Shown: positions 52,170 to 59,855 of the stretch, in pieces
Numbering within the stretch: position 1 is the stretch's first letter
Layout of the letters: each line of letters opens with the position of its first letter
DNA from: Mycobacterium haemophilum DSM 44634
GTDB taxonomy: Bacteria; Actinomycetota; Actinomycetes; Mycobacteriales; Mycobacteriaceae
Assembly (NCBI RefSeq): GCF_000340435.2
Contig: NZ_CP011883.2
Span: 1,026,607 to 1,090,606 of the forward strand
Length of the DNA stretch: 64,000 nt
Reading direction: 5' to 3'
Position numbers and translations under genes: made by a program
Notes under the pieces: model-generated
Databases searched by the model: none
What the model was told of the DNA's origin: nothing
Seen by the model: the letters and a program-made list of their open reading frames with translations, nothing else

Positions 52170-52949
52170 GTGTCAACTGCGATGAGCCTGTTGGGCGGGG
52201 AGCAGTTGAATCGCTTCTTTGCGAGTCCGGTGTGGCTGCCGGCGCTGTCCGGTGTCACCGCAAACGAAGGGACCGGGTTAATCGAGATGGCCGACTTCGA
52301 AGATGGCCGAGACGGCGCGAGCGGGTCGGAGGTTCTGCAGCCTGGGCCGCCAGAGGAGACCGACGAAGAGCTGACGGCGCGTTTCGAGCGCGAGGCGATT
52401 CCCTTGCTGGATCAGCTTTATGGCGGTGCACTGCGCATGACGCGCAACCCCGCCGATGCCGAGGACCTACTCCAGGAGACGATGGTGAAGGCCTACTCGG
52501 GATTTCGCTCGTTCAGCGCGGGTACGAACCTCAAGGCGTGGCTATACCGGATCCTGACCAACACGTATATCAACAGCTACCGCAAGAAGCAGCGCCAACC
52601 TGCGGAGTATCCGACCGACGAGATCACCGACTGGCAATTGGCGTCGAACGCCGAGCATTCCTCAGTCGGGCTGCGCTCGGCTGAGGTCGAAGCTCTTGAG
52701 GCGCTGCCGGACACTGAGATCAAGGAAGCGCTGCAGGCATTGCCGGAAGAGTTCCGGATGGCGGTCTACTACGCCGACGTTGAGGGTTTCCCCTACAAGG
52801 AGATCGCCGAGATTATGGATACGCCGATTGGGACCGTGATGTCGCGGCTTCATCGCGGCAGACGTCAGCTGCGCGGTCTGTTGTCCGAGGTGGCCAAGGA
52901 GCGGGGCTTCATCCGCGGCCCGCAGGCGCCCGAGGAGGTGTCGTCATGA
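52170..52949 (+). CDS. sigH: RNA polymerase sigma factor SigH (possible long isoform)
   Basis: ECF sigma factor for oxidative, nitrosative and heat stress (thioredoxins, chaperones). Region 2: LYGGALRMTRNPADAEDLLQETMVKAYSGFRSF; region 4: EEFRMAVYYADVEGFPYKEIAEIMDTPIGTVMSRLHRGRRQL. The start usually annotated in M. tuberculosis corresponds to ATG 52287 (MADFEDG), but GTG 52170 has a perfect GGAGGAGG 6 bp upstream and adds 39 residues; ATG 52287 has only a weak site. Both products may be made. The stop overlaps the rshA start (ATGA). Confidence 0.96.
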   Translation: MSTAMSLLGGEQLNRFFASPVWLPALSGVTANEGTGLIEMADFEDGRDGASGSEVLQPGPPEETDEELTARFEREAIPLLDQLYGGALRMTRNPADAEDLLQETMVKAYSGFRSFSAGTNLKAWLYRILTNTYINSYRKKQRQPAEYPTDEITDWQLASNAEHSSVGLRSAEVEALEALPDTEIKEALQALPEEFRMAVYYADVEGFPYKEIAEIMDTPIGTVMSRLHRGRRQLRGLLSEVAKERGFIRGPQAPEEVSS

Positions 52950-53251
52950 GCGAGTTTTCCGGCCCAGACGGCCCCGGCGTCGAGGACAGCGATTCTCATG
53001 GCAGCGTCGGCTGCGCGGAAGTGATCGCCGAGATATGGACCCTGCTTGACGGTGAATGCACCGCCGAGATTCGTGAGAGGCTGCGCCGGCATCTGGAGGC
53101 ATGCCCCGGATGCCTGAAGCATTACGGGCTGGAAGAGCGGATCAAAGCGTTGATCGCGATGAAGTGCAAAGGCGAGAAGGCTCCCGAAGGCTTACGGGAA
53201 CGCCTCAAGCTCGAGATCCGCAAAACCACGATCATCCGTGGTATGCCGTAG
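52946..53251 (+). CDS. rshA: Zinc-associated anti-sigma factor RshA
   Basis: 101 residues. Binds and inhibits SigH under reducing conditions; oxidation or PknB phosphorylation releases it. The ZAS motif is H49-x3-C53-x2-C56 (HLEACPGC), with an additional Cys23. The C-terminal part is basic. ATG 52946 overlaps the sigH TGA, giving translational coupling that keeps sigma and anti-sigma in balance. Confidence 0.96.
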   Translation: MSEFSGPDGPGVEDSDSHGSVGCAEVIAEIWTLLDGECTAEIRERLRRHLEACPGCLKHYGLEERIKALIAMKCKGEKAPEGLRERLKLEIRKTTIIRGMP

Positions 53252-53291
53252 CGGTCGCGCTAGCGGTGATTCCCAGTTCCTGAGACCGCGG

Positions 53292-53366
53292 TCAGGAATT
53301 GGGTCGTTTGCCGTGGTTGGCTTTGCTGTACTTGCGGTCGCGCTTTTTGCGGCCTCGCTTGGCCAT
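53292..53366 (-). CDS. Mycobacterial ribosomal protein bL37
   Basis: 24-residue basic peptide MAKRGRKKRDRKYSKANHGK ending RPNS, start ATG 53366 with GGAGG 6 bp upstream. It matches the small 50S protein bL37 found in mycobacterial ribosome structures, which is usually missed by gene finders. It lies convergent to rshA, 40 bp away. Almost half of its residues are Lys or Arg. Recognition is from memory of the M. smegmatis sequence. Confidence 0.88.
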   Translation of the reverse strand: MAKRGRKKRDRKYSKANHGKRPNS

Positions 53367-53557
53367 GGGAAACCTCCGTCGTTGCATCGATTCCGGGCGC
53401 TCGGCACCCGTCACGTTGTTGTTTAGTGTCTCACGGGGCGCCACTAGCCCGCGCGCCGCGGTCGCGACTCGTCTTATGGTTCGATATACATGAGCCTGAT
53501 CAAGCTTGAGATACCAGCAGCCAGCATGCGCCAGTGGCCGAAACGAGTGGGGTGAAG

Positions 53558-53773
53558 ATGGCCGAGGATGTTCGCGCCGAGATCGTGGCCAGCGTGCTCG
53601 AAGTCGTTGTCAGCGAGGGAGACCACATCGGCAAGGGTGACGTCGTGGTTCTGCTGGAGTCGATGAAGATGGAGATCCCCGTCCTGGCTGAAGTTGCCGG
53701 CACCGTCAGCAAGGTGAGCGTGTCGGTGGGCGATGTGATTCAGGCCGGCGACTTGATTGCCGTGATCAGCTAG
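53558..53773 (+). CDS. Biotinyl/lipoyl attachment protein TB7.3
   Basis: 71 residues from ATG 53558 (homologue of Rv3221c, a biotinylated protein). The single attachment domain has the biotinyl Lys37 in LLESMKMEIPV, and glycine turns in EGDHIGKGD and VGDVIQAGD. No carboxylase subunits are adjacent, and its partner enzyme is unclear. An upstream in-frame start at 53534 would add 8 residues. pdtaS starts 49 bp downstream. Confidence 0.94.
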   Translation: MAEDVRAEIVASVLEVVVSEGDHIGKGDVVVLLESMKMEIPVLAEVAGTVSKVSVSVGDVIQAGDLIAVIS

Positions 53774-53822
53774 CCGTTGAAGTCGTCGTATCTGCTGCCG
53801 AGAACCGTTCCGGGAGTGACTG

Positions 53823-55325
53823 ATGTCCACTCTCGGTGATCTGCTTGCTGAGCACACGGTGCTGCCGGGCAACGCCGTTGACCACCTGCATGCGGTGGTC
53901 GGGGCGTGGCAGCTGCTTGCCGATCTGTCGTTTGCCGACTACCTGATGTGGGTTCGCCGCGATGACGGGGTGCTGGTCTGTGTCGCGCAATGCCGGCCGC
54001 ATACCGCGCCGACGGTTCTGCAGACCGATGCGGTGGGTAGCGTCGTAAGCGCCGATATGCTGCCGCTTGTCGCTGAGACATTTGCCTCTGGCGCCGCTCA
54101 GCAGGAAGGCGCTGCGGGTCAGCAGCATTCATGGTTGCCCCTCGGTCCGCACGTCGCGGCTTCTCCGGTCCGGTACGGCGACCAGGTGGTCGCGGTGCTG
54201 ACGCAGCACCAAATCGAACTGGCCGCGCGCCGCCGGCCCGGCAATTTGGAGATCGCCTACCTGGCGTGCGCCACGGATCTGCTGCACATGCTGGCCGAGG
54301 GCACTTTCCCCGACGCGGGGGACGTGGCCATGTCACGTTCTACCCCGCGGGCAGGCGACGGTTTCATCCGCCTCGATCGCAACGGTGTTGTCGCCTTTGC
54401 CAGCCCCAACGCGTTGTCGGCTTTCCACCGGATGGGCCTGACTGCCCAATTGCAGGGCCGCAATCTGGTTAAAGTCACTCGGCCGCTGCTGTCGGACCCC
54501 TTCGAGGCGCAGGAGGTGGCCAAGCATGTGCAGGACTTGCTAGCCGGCGGGCCGAGCATGCGAGTGGAAGTGGAAGCCGGTGGAGCCACGGTGCTGCTGC
54601 GGACGCTGCCGTTGGTGGTGCATGGCTCAAGCGTGGGCGCGGCCGTGCTGATTCGGGACGTCACCGAGGTGAAGCGTCGTGACCGCGCGCTGATCTCTAA
54701 GGACGCCACGATCCGGGAAATACACCACCGGGTCAAGAACAACCTACAAACTGTCGCGGCGCTGCTGCGGCTGCAGGCCCGACGGATGGCCAACGCCGAA
54801 GGGCGGGAAGCGCTGATCGAGTCGGTACGACGGGTGTCGTCGATCGCGTTGGTGCACGACGCGTTGTCAATGTCGGTGGACGAGCAAGTCAACCTCGACG
54901 AGGTCATCGACCGGATCCTGCCGATCATGAACGATGTGGCATCGGTGGACAGGCCGATCCGGATCAACCGGGTCGGCGATCTGGGCGTGTTGGACTCCGA
55001 CCGTGCCACGGCACTGATCATGGTGATCACCGAGTTGGTGCAGAACGCGATCGAGCATGCATTCGATCCGGCGTCCCAAGAAGGGTCTGTGGCGATTCGT
55101 GCCGAGCGTTCGGCGCGCTGGCTCGATGTTATCGTGCACGACGACGGCCGCGGGCTACCTCAAGGATTCAACTTGGAGCAGTCAGACAGCCTGGGCCTGC
55201 AAATCGTGCGGACCTTGGTGTCCTCCGAATTGGACGGCTCGTTGGGCATGCGTGAAGCCGCCGATCGCGGCACCGATGTGGTGCTGCGGGTGCCGATTGG
55301 TCGTCGGGCCCGGTTGGTGCTATAG
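53823..55325 (+). CDS. pdtaS: Sensor kinase PdtaS
   Basis: Soluble histidine kinase of the PdtaS-PdtaR system, whose partner PdtaR is an RNA-binding antiterminator (ANTAR); homologue of Rv3220c. 500 residues: GAF domain about 1-150, PAS about 170-280. HisKA_2 dimerisation has REIHHRVKNNLQTVAALLRLQAR (phospho-His at 301/302). The HATPase has VITELVQNAIEHAF, DDGRGLP and SLGLQIVRTLV. No membrane segments. It has been linked to copper and nitric oxide sensing. Confidence 0.96.
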   Translation: MSTLGDLLAEHTVLPGNAVDHLHAVVGAWQLLADLSFADYLMWVRRDDGVLVCVAQCRPHTAPTVLQTDAVGSVVSADMLPLVAETFASGAAQQEGAAGQQHSWLPLGPHVAASPVRYGDQVVAVLTQHQIELAARRRPGNLEIAYLACATDLLHMLAEGTFPDAGDVAMSRSTPRAGDGFIRLDRNGVVAFASPNALSAFHRMGLTAQLQGRNLVKVTRPLLSDPFEAQEVAKHVQDLLAGGPSMRVEVEAGGATVLLRTLPLVVHGSSVGAAVLIRDVTEVKRRDRALISKDATIREIHHRVKNNLQTVAALLRLQARRMANAEGREALIESVRRVSSIALVHDALSMSVDEQVNLDEVIDRILPIMNDVASVDRPIRINRVGDLGVLDSDRATALIMVITELVQNAIEHAFDPASQEGSVAIRAERSARWLDVIVHDDGRGLPQGFNLEQSDSLGLQIVRTLVSSELDGSLGMREAADRGTDVVLRVPIGRRARLVL

Positions 55326-55339
55326 GGTGCACGCAACAA

Positions 55340-55367
55340 TGCGGCCCCGACGATTGTCGAGGCCGCA
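55340..55367. terminator. Bidirectional terminator hairpin between pdtaS and whiB1
   Basis: TGCGGCC-C-CGAC-GATT-GTCG-A-GGCCGCA: 11 base pairs with one internal mismatch, in the 57-bp gap between the two convergent stops. A strong stem without a long T-tract, as is common in mycobacteria. Confidence 0.75.
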
Positions 55368-55382
55368 CTGGTCTGAACTGGG

Positions 55383-55637
55383 TCAGACCCCGCTGCGGGC
55401 CTTTGTCCGGGCGTTGCGACGCTTCAGTGCTCGCCGCTCGTCTTCGCTCATGCCGCCCCAGACGCCCGAGTCCTGGCCTGTGTTGAGGGCCCAGGCTAGG
55501 CACTCTGTGGTGACCGGGCACCTATTGCAGACCAGTTTCGCGTCAGCGATCTGCGCGATCGCCGGGCCGCTGTTCCCTACAGGGAAGAACAGCTCCGGAT
55601 CTTCGTCGCGACAGACCGCCTTGTGGCGCCAATCCAT
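55383..55637 (-). CDS. whiB1: Iron-sulfur regulator WhiB1
   Basis: 84 residues. Essential NO-sensitive [4Fe-4S] protein that binds SigA region 4 and regulates transcription. Cluster ligands are C9, C37, C40 and C46. The GVWGGMSEDER turn and basic KRRNARTKAR C-terminus are intact. It is nearly identical to the M. tuberculosis protein. The upstream region carries CRP-like sites, consistent with cAMP-CRP control. Confidence 0.97.
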   Translation of the reverse strand: MDWRHKAVCRDEDPELFFPVGNSGPAIAQIADAKLVCNRCPVTTECLAWALNTGQDSGVWGGMSEDERRALKRRNARTKARSGV

Positions 55638-55784
55638 ACTTTGTTACTCCTTACCGTTTGCGCAGCAAGGCGCACGGGCATTTTTCTTCGGCTGTTAACG
55701 CGTGCACAAGAAAGGTTCCGTACCGCTACGCAATCTCTGCGTGCAACCTTTCGATCGTTTCACAGGCACAACAGATGTCAATAG

Positions 55785-55812
55785 TGTGAGTTGGCTCGTG
55801 GGCAATCTCACT
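55785..55812 (-). promoter_or_regulatory. Two CRP-like sites upstream of whiB1
   Basis: Plus-strand TGTGAGTTGGCTCGTG (55785-55800) and CGTGGGCAATCTCACT (55797-55812) each resemble the mycobacterial CRP consensus TGTGA-N6-TCACA. They overlap by four bases and are about 150-175 bp upstream of the whiB1 start. Two such sites are known at the M. tuberculosis whiB1 promoter. The rest of 55638-55906 is leader and intergenic sequence without a gene. Confidence 0.7.
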
Positions 55813-55906
55813 TTGACCGTTTGGTACCCAAGTCCTTACATCGTTGTACTACACTGCCGCGACTTCGCCGGCAAATTACCTTGCCGGGCGTGCATCAGGT
55901 GCTTGA

Positions 55907-56890
55907 TTAGTGCAGGTCAGATACGGTTTTGGCGGGCGGGGCGACGACCTGCAGCGCGTTCGGAACCGCCCGGAACGTCATGGTTTCGCGCACGCCGAGA
56001 TAATCCCCGTCGAACTGGCTGGCGATTGGGGCCCCGGTGGAGGTGACTCGCAGGCAAGGCACGTCGTCCGCGGTGATGAGGTGCTTGAACGTGAGCTTGG
56101 GCTGTTTGGCGAACATCTGCCGGACGATTCTCAAGGTGGGGATCGGCTTCATATTGGTCGGGGCGAACACTCCCAGCCCAGAGTCAAAGCTGCATCCGGG
56201 ATTGGTCCACACTGGTCGGTCGTTCGCGTAGGTCCATGGACTCGAGTTGGACACGAAGATGAAGCTCACCCCGGTTATCGGTTCGCGGCCGGGAAGTTGC
56301 AGCGTGAGGGTAGGTTCGCGGCGCGTGTAGCCCCACACGGCGGGTACCGCCGCGCGGATATAGCGCCATGGTGTGACTTTGCCGCCCTTGTCGCGTTCGG
56401 CCTCGACCGCGGCTACTACCTCGGCGTCGACACCCATTCCGGCGTTGAACACGGCCCACCGTTCGCCACAGTCGATCAGCCCGATGCGGCGCCAGGTCGC
56501 CGAACGCCGGTAATCGTCGAGTAGCTGGATGAGCTGGTTGGTGGCAGCGATCGGGTCGCGGGAGATGCCTAGCGAGCGGGCTAGCACATTCGCCGAGCCG
56601 CCAGGCACCACGGCGACCGCAGGCACCCGGCCGGTGGGCCCCGGACCGTGGGTGTCGGGGCGGCCGAGTAAACCATTGACCACTCCGCTGACCGTGCCGT
56701 CGCCGCCGTGTACGACGACGAGGTCCACTCCGTCTTCAACGGCTGCTTGTGCGAGCTCTGTACCGTGACCCCGGTGGTTGGTGTGCTCAACGGTGAGTTC
56801 AAGGCGGCTCTGGAGCGCGTGCGCCAGCAGGTCACGACCGGCTGGTGTGGTCGACGTGGCTGTTGGGTTGACGATCAGCACGGCACGCAT
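55907..56890 (-). CDS. Diacylglycerol kinase-family protein (Rv3218 homologue)
   Basis: 327 residues. DAGK_cat fold: RAVLIVNPTATSTT, VVVHGGDGTVSGVVNGLLG (GGDGT nucleotide site), VVPGGSANVLARSLG. The C-terminal β-sandwich ends near RETMTFRAVPNALQVVAP. Likely a lipid kinase; the substrate may be diacylglycerol or another lipid head. Transcribed away from the membrane-protein gene at 56945. Confidence 0.92.
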   Translation of the reverse strand: MRAVLIVNPTATSTTPAGRDLLAHALQSRLELTVEHTNHRGHGTELAQAAVEDGVDLVVVHGGDGTVSGVVNGLLGRPDTHGPGPTGRVPAVAVVPGGSANVLARSLGISRDPIAATNQLIQLLDDYRRSATWRRIGLIDCGERWAVFNAGMGVDAEVVAAVEAERDKGGKVTPWRYIRAAVPAVWGYTRREPTLTLQLPGREPITGVSFIFVSNSSPWTYANDRPVWTNPGCSFDSGLGVFAPTNMKPIPTLRIVRQMFAKQPKLTFKHLITADDVPCLRVTSTGAPIASQFDGDYLGVRETMTFRAVPNALQVVAPPAKTVSDLH

Positions 56891-56944
56891 GACGCATGAG
56901 CTTAAAGCGTGGGGCTCGGGGGTACGCGTGACTACGCTGACGCT

Positions 56945-57409
56945 GTGACACTCCCTCGCAAGCGGGCGGTTTCCCCACGCGCTCCGGCCGCCGTGCGGGG
57001 TGCGGGACTAATTGTCGTGGCGCAAGGCGCGGCCGCGCTGATGGTGGCCGCGGCGCTGGTGGTTCGCGGGCTCGCCGGCGCCGATCAGCACGTCGGCGGC
57101 GGCCCGGGAGGCCTTGCCACGGCGATGTGGTTCGTTGTGGTCGGCGCTGCGGTGCTTGCCGCCGGATGTGCGTTGCTGGTTGGCAAGCGCTGGGGCCGCG
57201 GGCTGGCGGTGTTCACCCAATTGCTGCTGTTGCCTGTCGCGTGGTACCTCGTGGTCGGGTCGAATCAGCCGGCCTTCGGATTCCCACTGGGAATCGTGGT
57301 GCTGACCGCATTGATATTGCTTTTCAGTCCGCCGGCCGTGCGCTGGGCCGCAGGTCGCGATCAGCGTGGCCCGGCCAGTTCAGCCAGTCGCGGGCCGGAC
57401 AGTCGGTAG
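56945..57409 (+). CDS. Small integral membrane protein (Rv3217c homologue)
   Basis: 154 residues from GTG 56945. Four hydrophobic segments: AAVRGAGLIVVAQGAAALMVAAALVV, ATAMWFVVVGAAVLAAGCALLV, GLAVFTQLLLLPVAWYLVVG and GFPLGIVVLTALILLFSP. The basic N- and C-termini suggest a cytoplasmic location for both. Unknown function. The 3' end overlaps the convergent GNAT gene by 49 bp, and the extra tail (QRGPASSASRGPDSR) may be antisense readthrough of that overlap. Confidence 0.85.
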   Translation: MTLPRKRAVSPRAPAAVRGAGLIVVAQGAAALMVAAALVVRGLAGADQHVGGGPGGLATAMWFVVVGAAVLAAGCALLVGKRWGRGLAVFTQLLLLPVAWYLVVGSNQPAFGFPLGIVVLTALILLFSPPAVRWAAGRDQRGPASSASRGPDSR

Positions 57410-57843
57410 GTGGTCCACTCGCGCTGCGGATGTCCGCCGATCCCGTCATACAGCGCGATGGCGTCGGAGTTCCAGTTCAGCACCGCCCATGACAATCGGG
57501 TGTGGCCGTTGTCGAGGCATTCAGCCGCCAGCGCCGACAGCAGCGCACGAGCCAGGCCGCGGCGGCGAAACCTCGGTCGTACGAACAGATCCTCCAGGTA
57601 GATACCCGCAACGCCGTCCCACGTGGAGAAGTTACGGAACCACAGCGCCATCGCGGCGAGTTCACCGTCAACTTCGGCAACGTGCCCTTGAACGGTTGGC
57701 GAACTGCCGAAAAGCGCTGCAGAAATTTGTGTTTCGGTGACAGTACAGTGATCGGCAGCGTGCTCGAATTCGGCCAACGCGTGGATCATGGCCGTAATTT
57801 CTGCGGCGTCCTCTGGTCTGGCGCGGCGGATGGCTATGTTCAT
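57361..57843 (-). CDS. GNAT N-acetyltransferase (Rv3216 homologue)
   Basis: 160 residues from ATG 57843 (MNIAIRRARPEDAAEITAMI). It is similar to spermidine/spermine acetyltransferase-like GNATs: IYLEDLFVRPRFRRRGLARALLSALAAECL is the acetyl-CoA P-loop and RLSWAVLNWNSDAIALYDGIGG the family C-terminal motif. The start codon sits at the end of an interspersed repeat that provides the ribosome binding site region (GGGGAGAGCGGCGCTCATG). Confidence 0.9.
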   Translation of the reverse strand: MNIAIRRARPEDAAEITAMIHALAEFEHAADHCTVTETQISAALFGSSPTVQGHVAEVDGELAAMALWFRNFSTWDGVAGIYLEDLFVRPRFRRRGLARALLSALAAECLDNGHTRLSWAVLNWNSDAIALYDGIGGHPQREWTTYRLSGPRLAELAGPR

Positions 57844-57912
57844 GAGCGCCGCTCTCCCCGGCAAGCGGGAGGTGCCCCCACCTCATCTCTTCGTTCTGCA
57901 TCGTCGCCGGCG
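57841..57912 (-). repeat. Start-codon-proximal interspersed repeat, copy 2
   Basis: The minus strand reads GGCGACGATGCAGAACGAAG, then GAGATGAGGTGGGGGCACCT, CCCGCTTGCCGGGGAGAGCG and GCGCTCATG. Nearly the same sequence precedes the ParA-like gene (59783-59855). The inner CTCCCGCTTGCCGGGGAG is the GC palindrome also seen at 12630. Confidence 0.85.
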
Positions 57913-57916
57913 CGGT

Positions 57917-59017
57917 TCACTGCTGCACTCCTAGCGCGTTCAGCATTGTGGCGAATTTCGTTGTGGTCTCGTCAACTTCGTCATCGGGATCGGATTCGGC
58001 GACGATGCCGCCGCCAGCACGGGCGAGGGCGGTGCGGCGGTCGGCCGATAGCTGAGCGCAGCGGATCGATACCACCCAGCGACCGTCGCCGTTGGCATCG
58101 CACCAGCCCACTGCGCCCGCGTAGAAGCCACGGTCACCTTCCAGCGCTGCGATAACCTCGGATGCGGCATCCGTCGGGACCCCGCCGACCGCCGGAGTGG
58201 GATGCAGGATCAACGCCAGATCGATTGCCGTGGTTGAGGTGTCGCGCAGCCGGCCGCTGATCGGTGTGCATAGGTGCCAGACCGCCGCGGTGCGGCTCAA
58301 TTGCGGCTCGGGCGCGATTGTCAAGTCGTCGCACACCGGCTCCAGGGCAGCCCGCATCGCGTCGATGACCAGCTGATGTTCGTGACGGTTCTTGGTCGAG
58401 CCGGCCAGCGCGGCGCCGTTGGCGGCGTCGACTTCGGGGTCGGCTGCACGTGGGGCCGAACCGGCAAACGGCCGGCACACGACACGGTCGCTGAAGCGCG
58501 AGACCAACAGTTCTGGGCTGGCGCCCACCAGGGCCGTACCCGCGTACTGGTCGCCGGCTGCGGTCAAGTCAACGAGATATCCATATGCGGTCGGGTCGGC
58601 CGCGACTAGCCGCCGCAGGATGGCGCGGCCGTCCAGTGGGGCATCCGCGGCCAGCTGCAACGCGCGGGCAAGCACCACCTTGCGCAGCGAGTTGCCTGGT
58701 GCGGCGAGTTGTTCGCGCGCGCGGCTGATCCAGGCGCGGTAGTCGGCGAGCGTCGGGACGGCGGCGGTGATGCGCACGGCGGGCAGCGGGCCGATCGGCC
58801 AGTCTGGCAGCGTATCGGTGCGCAGCACAGCGCTAGGTGCTACCAGCGCGGCGGGACTGTCCGCATCGAAAGGTAACGCGCCCAACAGTATTGGCGTCGC
58901 ACCGGAACGCAGTGCAGCTTGCGCCGAGCGCACATCGTGGTAGCGTGTCTGCACCCCGTCGGCAACTAGAGTCCCACGTGGCCCGCATAGCGCGAACGGT
59001 GGTTCGCTCGGTCTCAT
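57917..59017 (-). CDS. entC: Isochorismate synthase
   Basis: 366 residues from ATG 59017 (MRPSEPPFALCGPRGTL). Chorismate-binding (anthranilate synthase I-like) fold: LRKVVLARALQL, ALVGASPELLV, KNRHEHQLVIDAMR, HPTPAVGGVP, FYAGAVGWCD. The C-terminal AGGGIVAESDPDDEVDETTTKFATML carries metal and chorismate ligands. It makes isochorismate for siderophore (mycobactin salicylate) or menaquinone pathways; the homologue is Rv3215. gpm2 is 56 bp upstream on the same strand. Confidence 0.93.
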   Translation of the reverse strand: MRPSEPPFALCGPRGTLVADGVQTRYHDVRSAQAALRSGATPILLGALPFDADSPAALVAPSAVLRTDTLPDWPIGPLPAVRITAAVPTLADYRAWISRAREQLAAPGNSLRKVVLARALQLAADAPLDGRAILRRLVAADPTAYGYLVDLTAAGDQYAGTALVGASPELLVSRFSDRVVCRPFAGSAPRAADPEVDAANGAALAGSTKNRHEHQLVIDAMRAALEPVCDDLTIAPEPQLSRTAAVWHLCTPISGRLRDTSTTAIDLALILHPTPAVGGVPTDAASEVIAALEGDRGFYAGAVGWCDANGDGRWVVSIRCAQLSADRRTALARAGGGIVAESDPDDEVDETTTKFATMLNALGVQQ

Positions 59018-59073
59018 TGGTTCGGCTCTCTCCTGCGCCACTAGGCGGCGCGTGTTGTCGCCATTGCTGATGT

Positions 59074-59685
59074 TCACCCGGGTGCGACCGGTCGCGGCTG
59101 GCCCGTCAATCCGAGCGTGTGTAGTTGCCGTAGCCCGTGCTCGAACCCGCACATCCCAATCGAGCCGGTGCGCATACCGAAGCGGCTGCCTTCGACAAGC
59201 GGCAGCCCGACCCAGCGGGTGATCACCGCACGGCTGAAGTGGCCATGGCTGACGAACAACACGTCACGCGACTCCAGGTGCTCGAGCGCCATCGCGACGG
59301 CTTGGTCGGCGCGTTCGCTGACCTGCCCGACGCTTTCACCCCCCGGGCATCCGTGCGTCCATACCAGCCAATCAGGTTCGGTTTCTCGGATCTGTGCGGT
59401 GGTGAGGCCTTCGTAGGAACCGTAGTCCCATTCGGCGAGCAATGGAGATAGCTCGTCGACGGTAAGCCCGGCCAACTCGGCAGTGACGAGGGCACGCCTG
59501 CGTGGGCTGCTGACCACCAGCGGATCAACGAGTTTCAGTTCCGCTAGGGCTCGCCCAGCCAGCTTGGCCTGTGCTCGGCCGGTATCGGTCAACTCCAGCT
59601 CGGTTCGGCCGGTGTGCTGGCCCGATTTCGACCACGCTGTCTCGCCATGTCGCAGCAGCAGCAGGCGGTGGTTGTGCAAGCCCAT
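59074..59685 (-). CDS. gpm2: Histidine phosphatase family protein (gpm2)
   Basis: 203 residues, homologue of Rv3214, annotated as phosphoglycerate mutase 2 but reported to act as an acid phosphatase. Catalytic LLLLRHGETAWS (RHG), SSPRRR, LAEWDYGSYEGLT, and second His in LFVSHGHFSRAV. ATG 59685 is chosen over the long upstream frame because MGLHNHRLLLLRHGE is the conserved start. It probably precedes entC in one unit. Confidence 0.93.
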   Translation of the reverse strand: MGLHNHRLLLLRHGETAWSKSGQHTGRTELELTDTGRAQAKLAGRALAELKLVDPLVVSSPRRRALVTAELAGLTVDELSPLLAEWDYGSYEGLTTAQIRETEPDWLVWTHGCPGGESVGQVSERADQAVAMALEHLESRDVLFVSHGHFSRAVITRWVGLPLVEGSRFGMRTGSIGMCGFEHGLRQLHTLGLTGQPRPVAPG

Positions 59686-59782
59686 GCCGACCGATTCTGC
59701 CGGACGATGTGCCGAAGCCCTGGCGGAGCTATCGCCCGAAGCGCATCGCGGAGAACATGCCAGGATAGCGCTAATGACCGCG

Positions 59783-59855
59783 CTGGCGACGATGCAGAGC
59801 GACAGAGCGATGTGGGGGTACCTCCCGCTTGCGGGGGAGAGGAGCGGCGCTGATG
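59783..59855 (+). repeat. Start-codon-proximal interspersed repeat, copy 3
   Basis: CTGGCGACGATGCAGAGCGA, then the nested GC palindrome GTACCTCCCGCTTGCGGGGG, then AGAGGAGCGGCGCTGATG. It ends on the start codon of the ParA-like gene and supplies its GGAG ribosome binding site. Aligns with 57841-57912 on the opposite strand. Confidence 0.85.
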
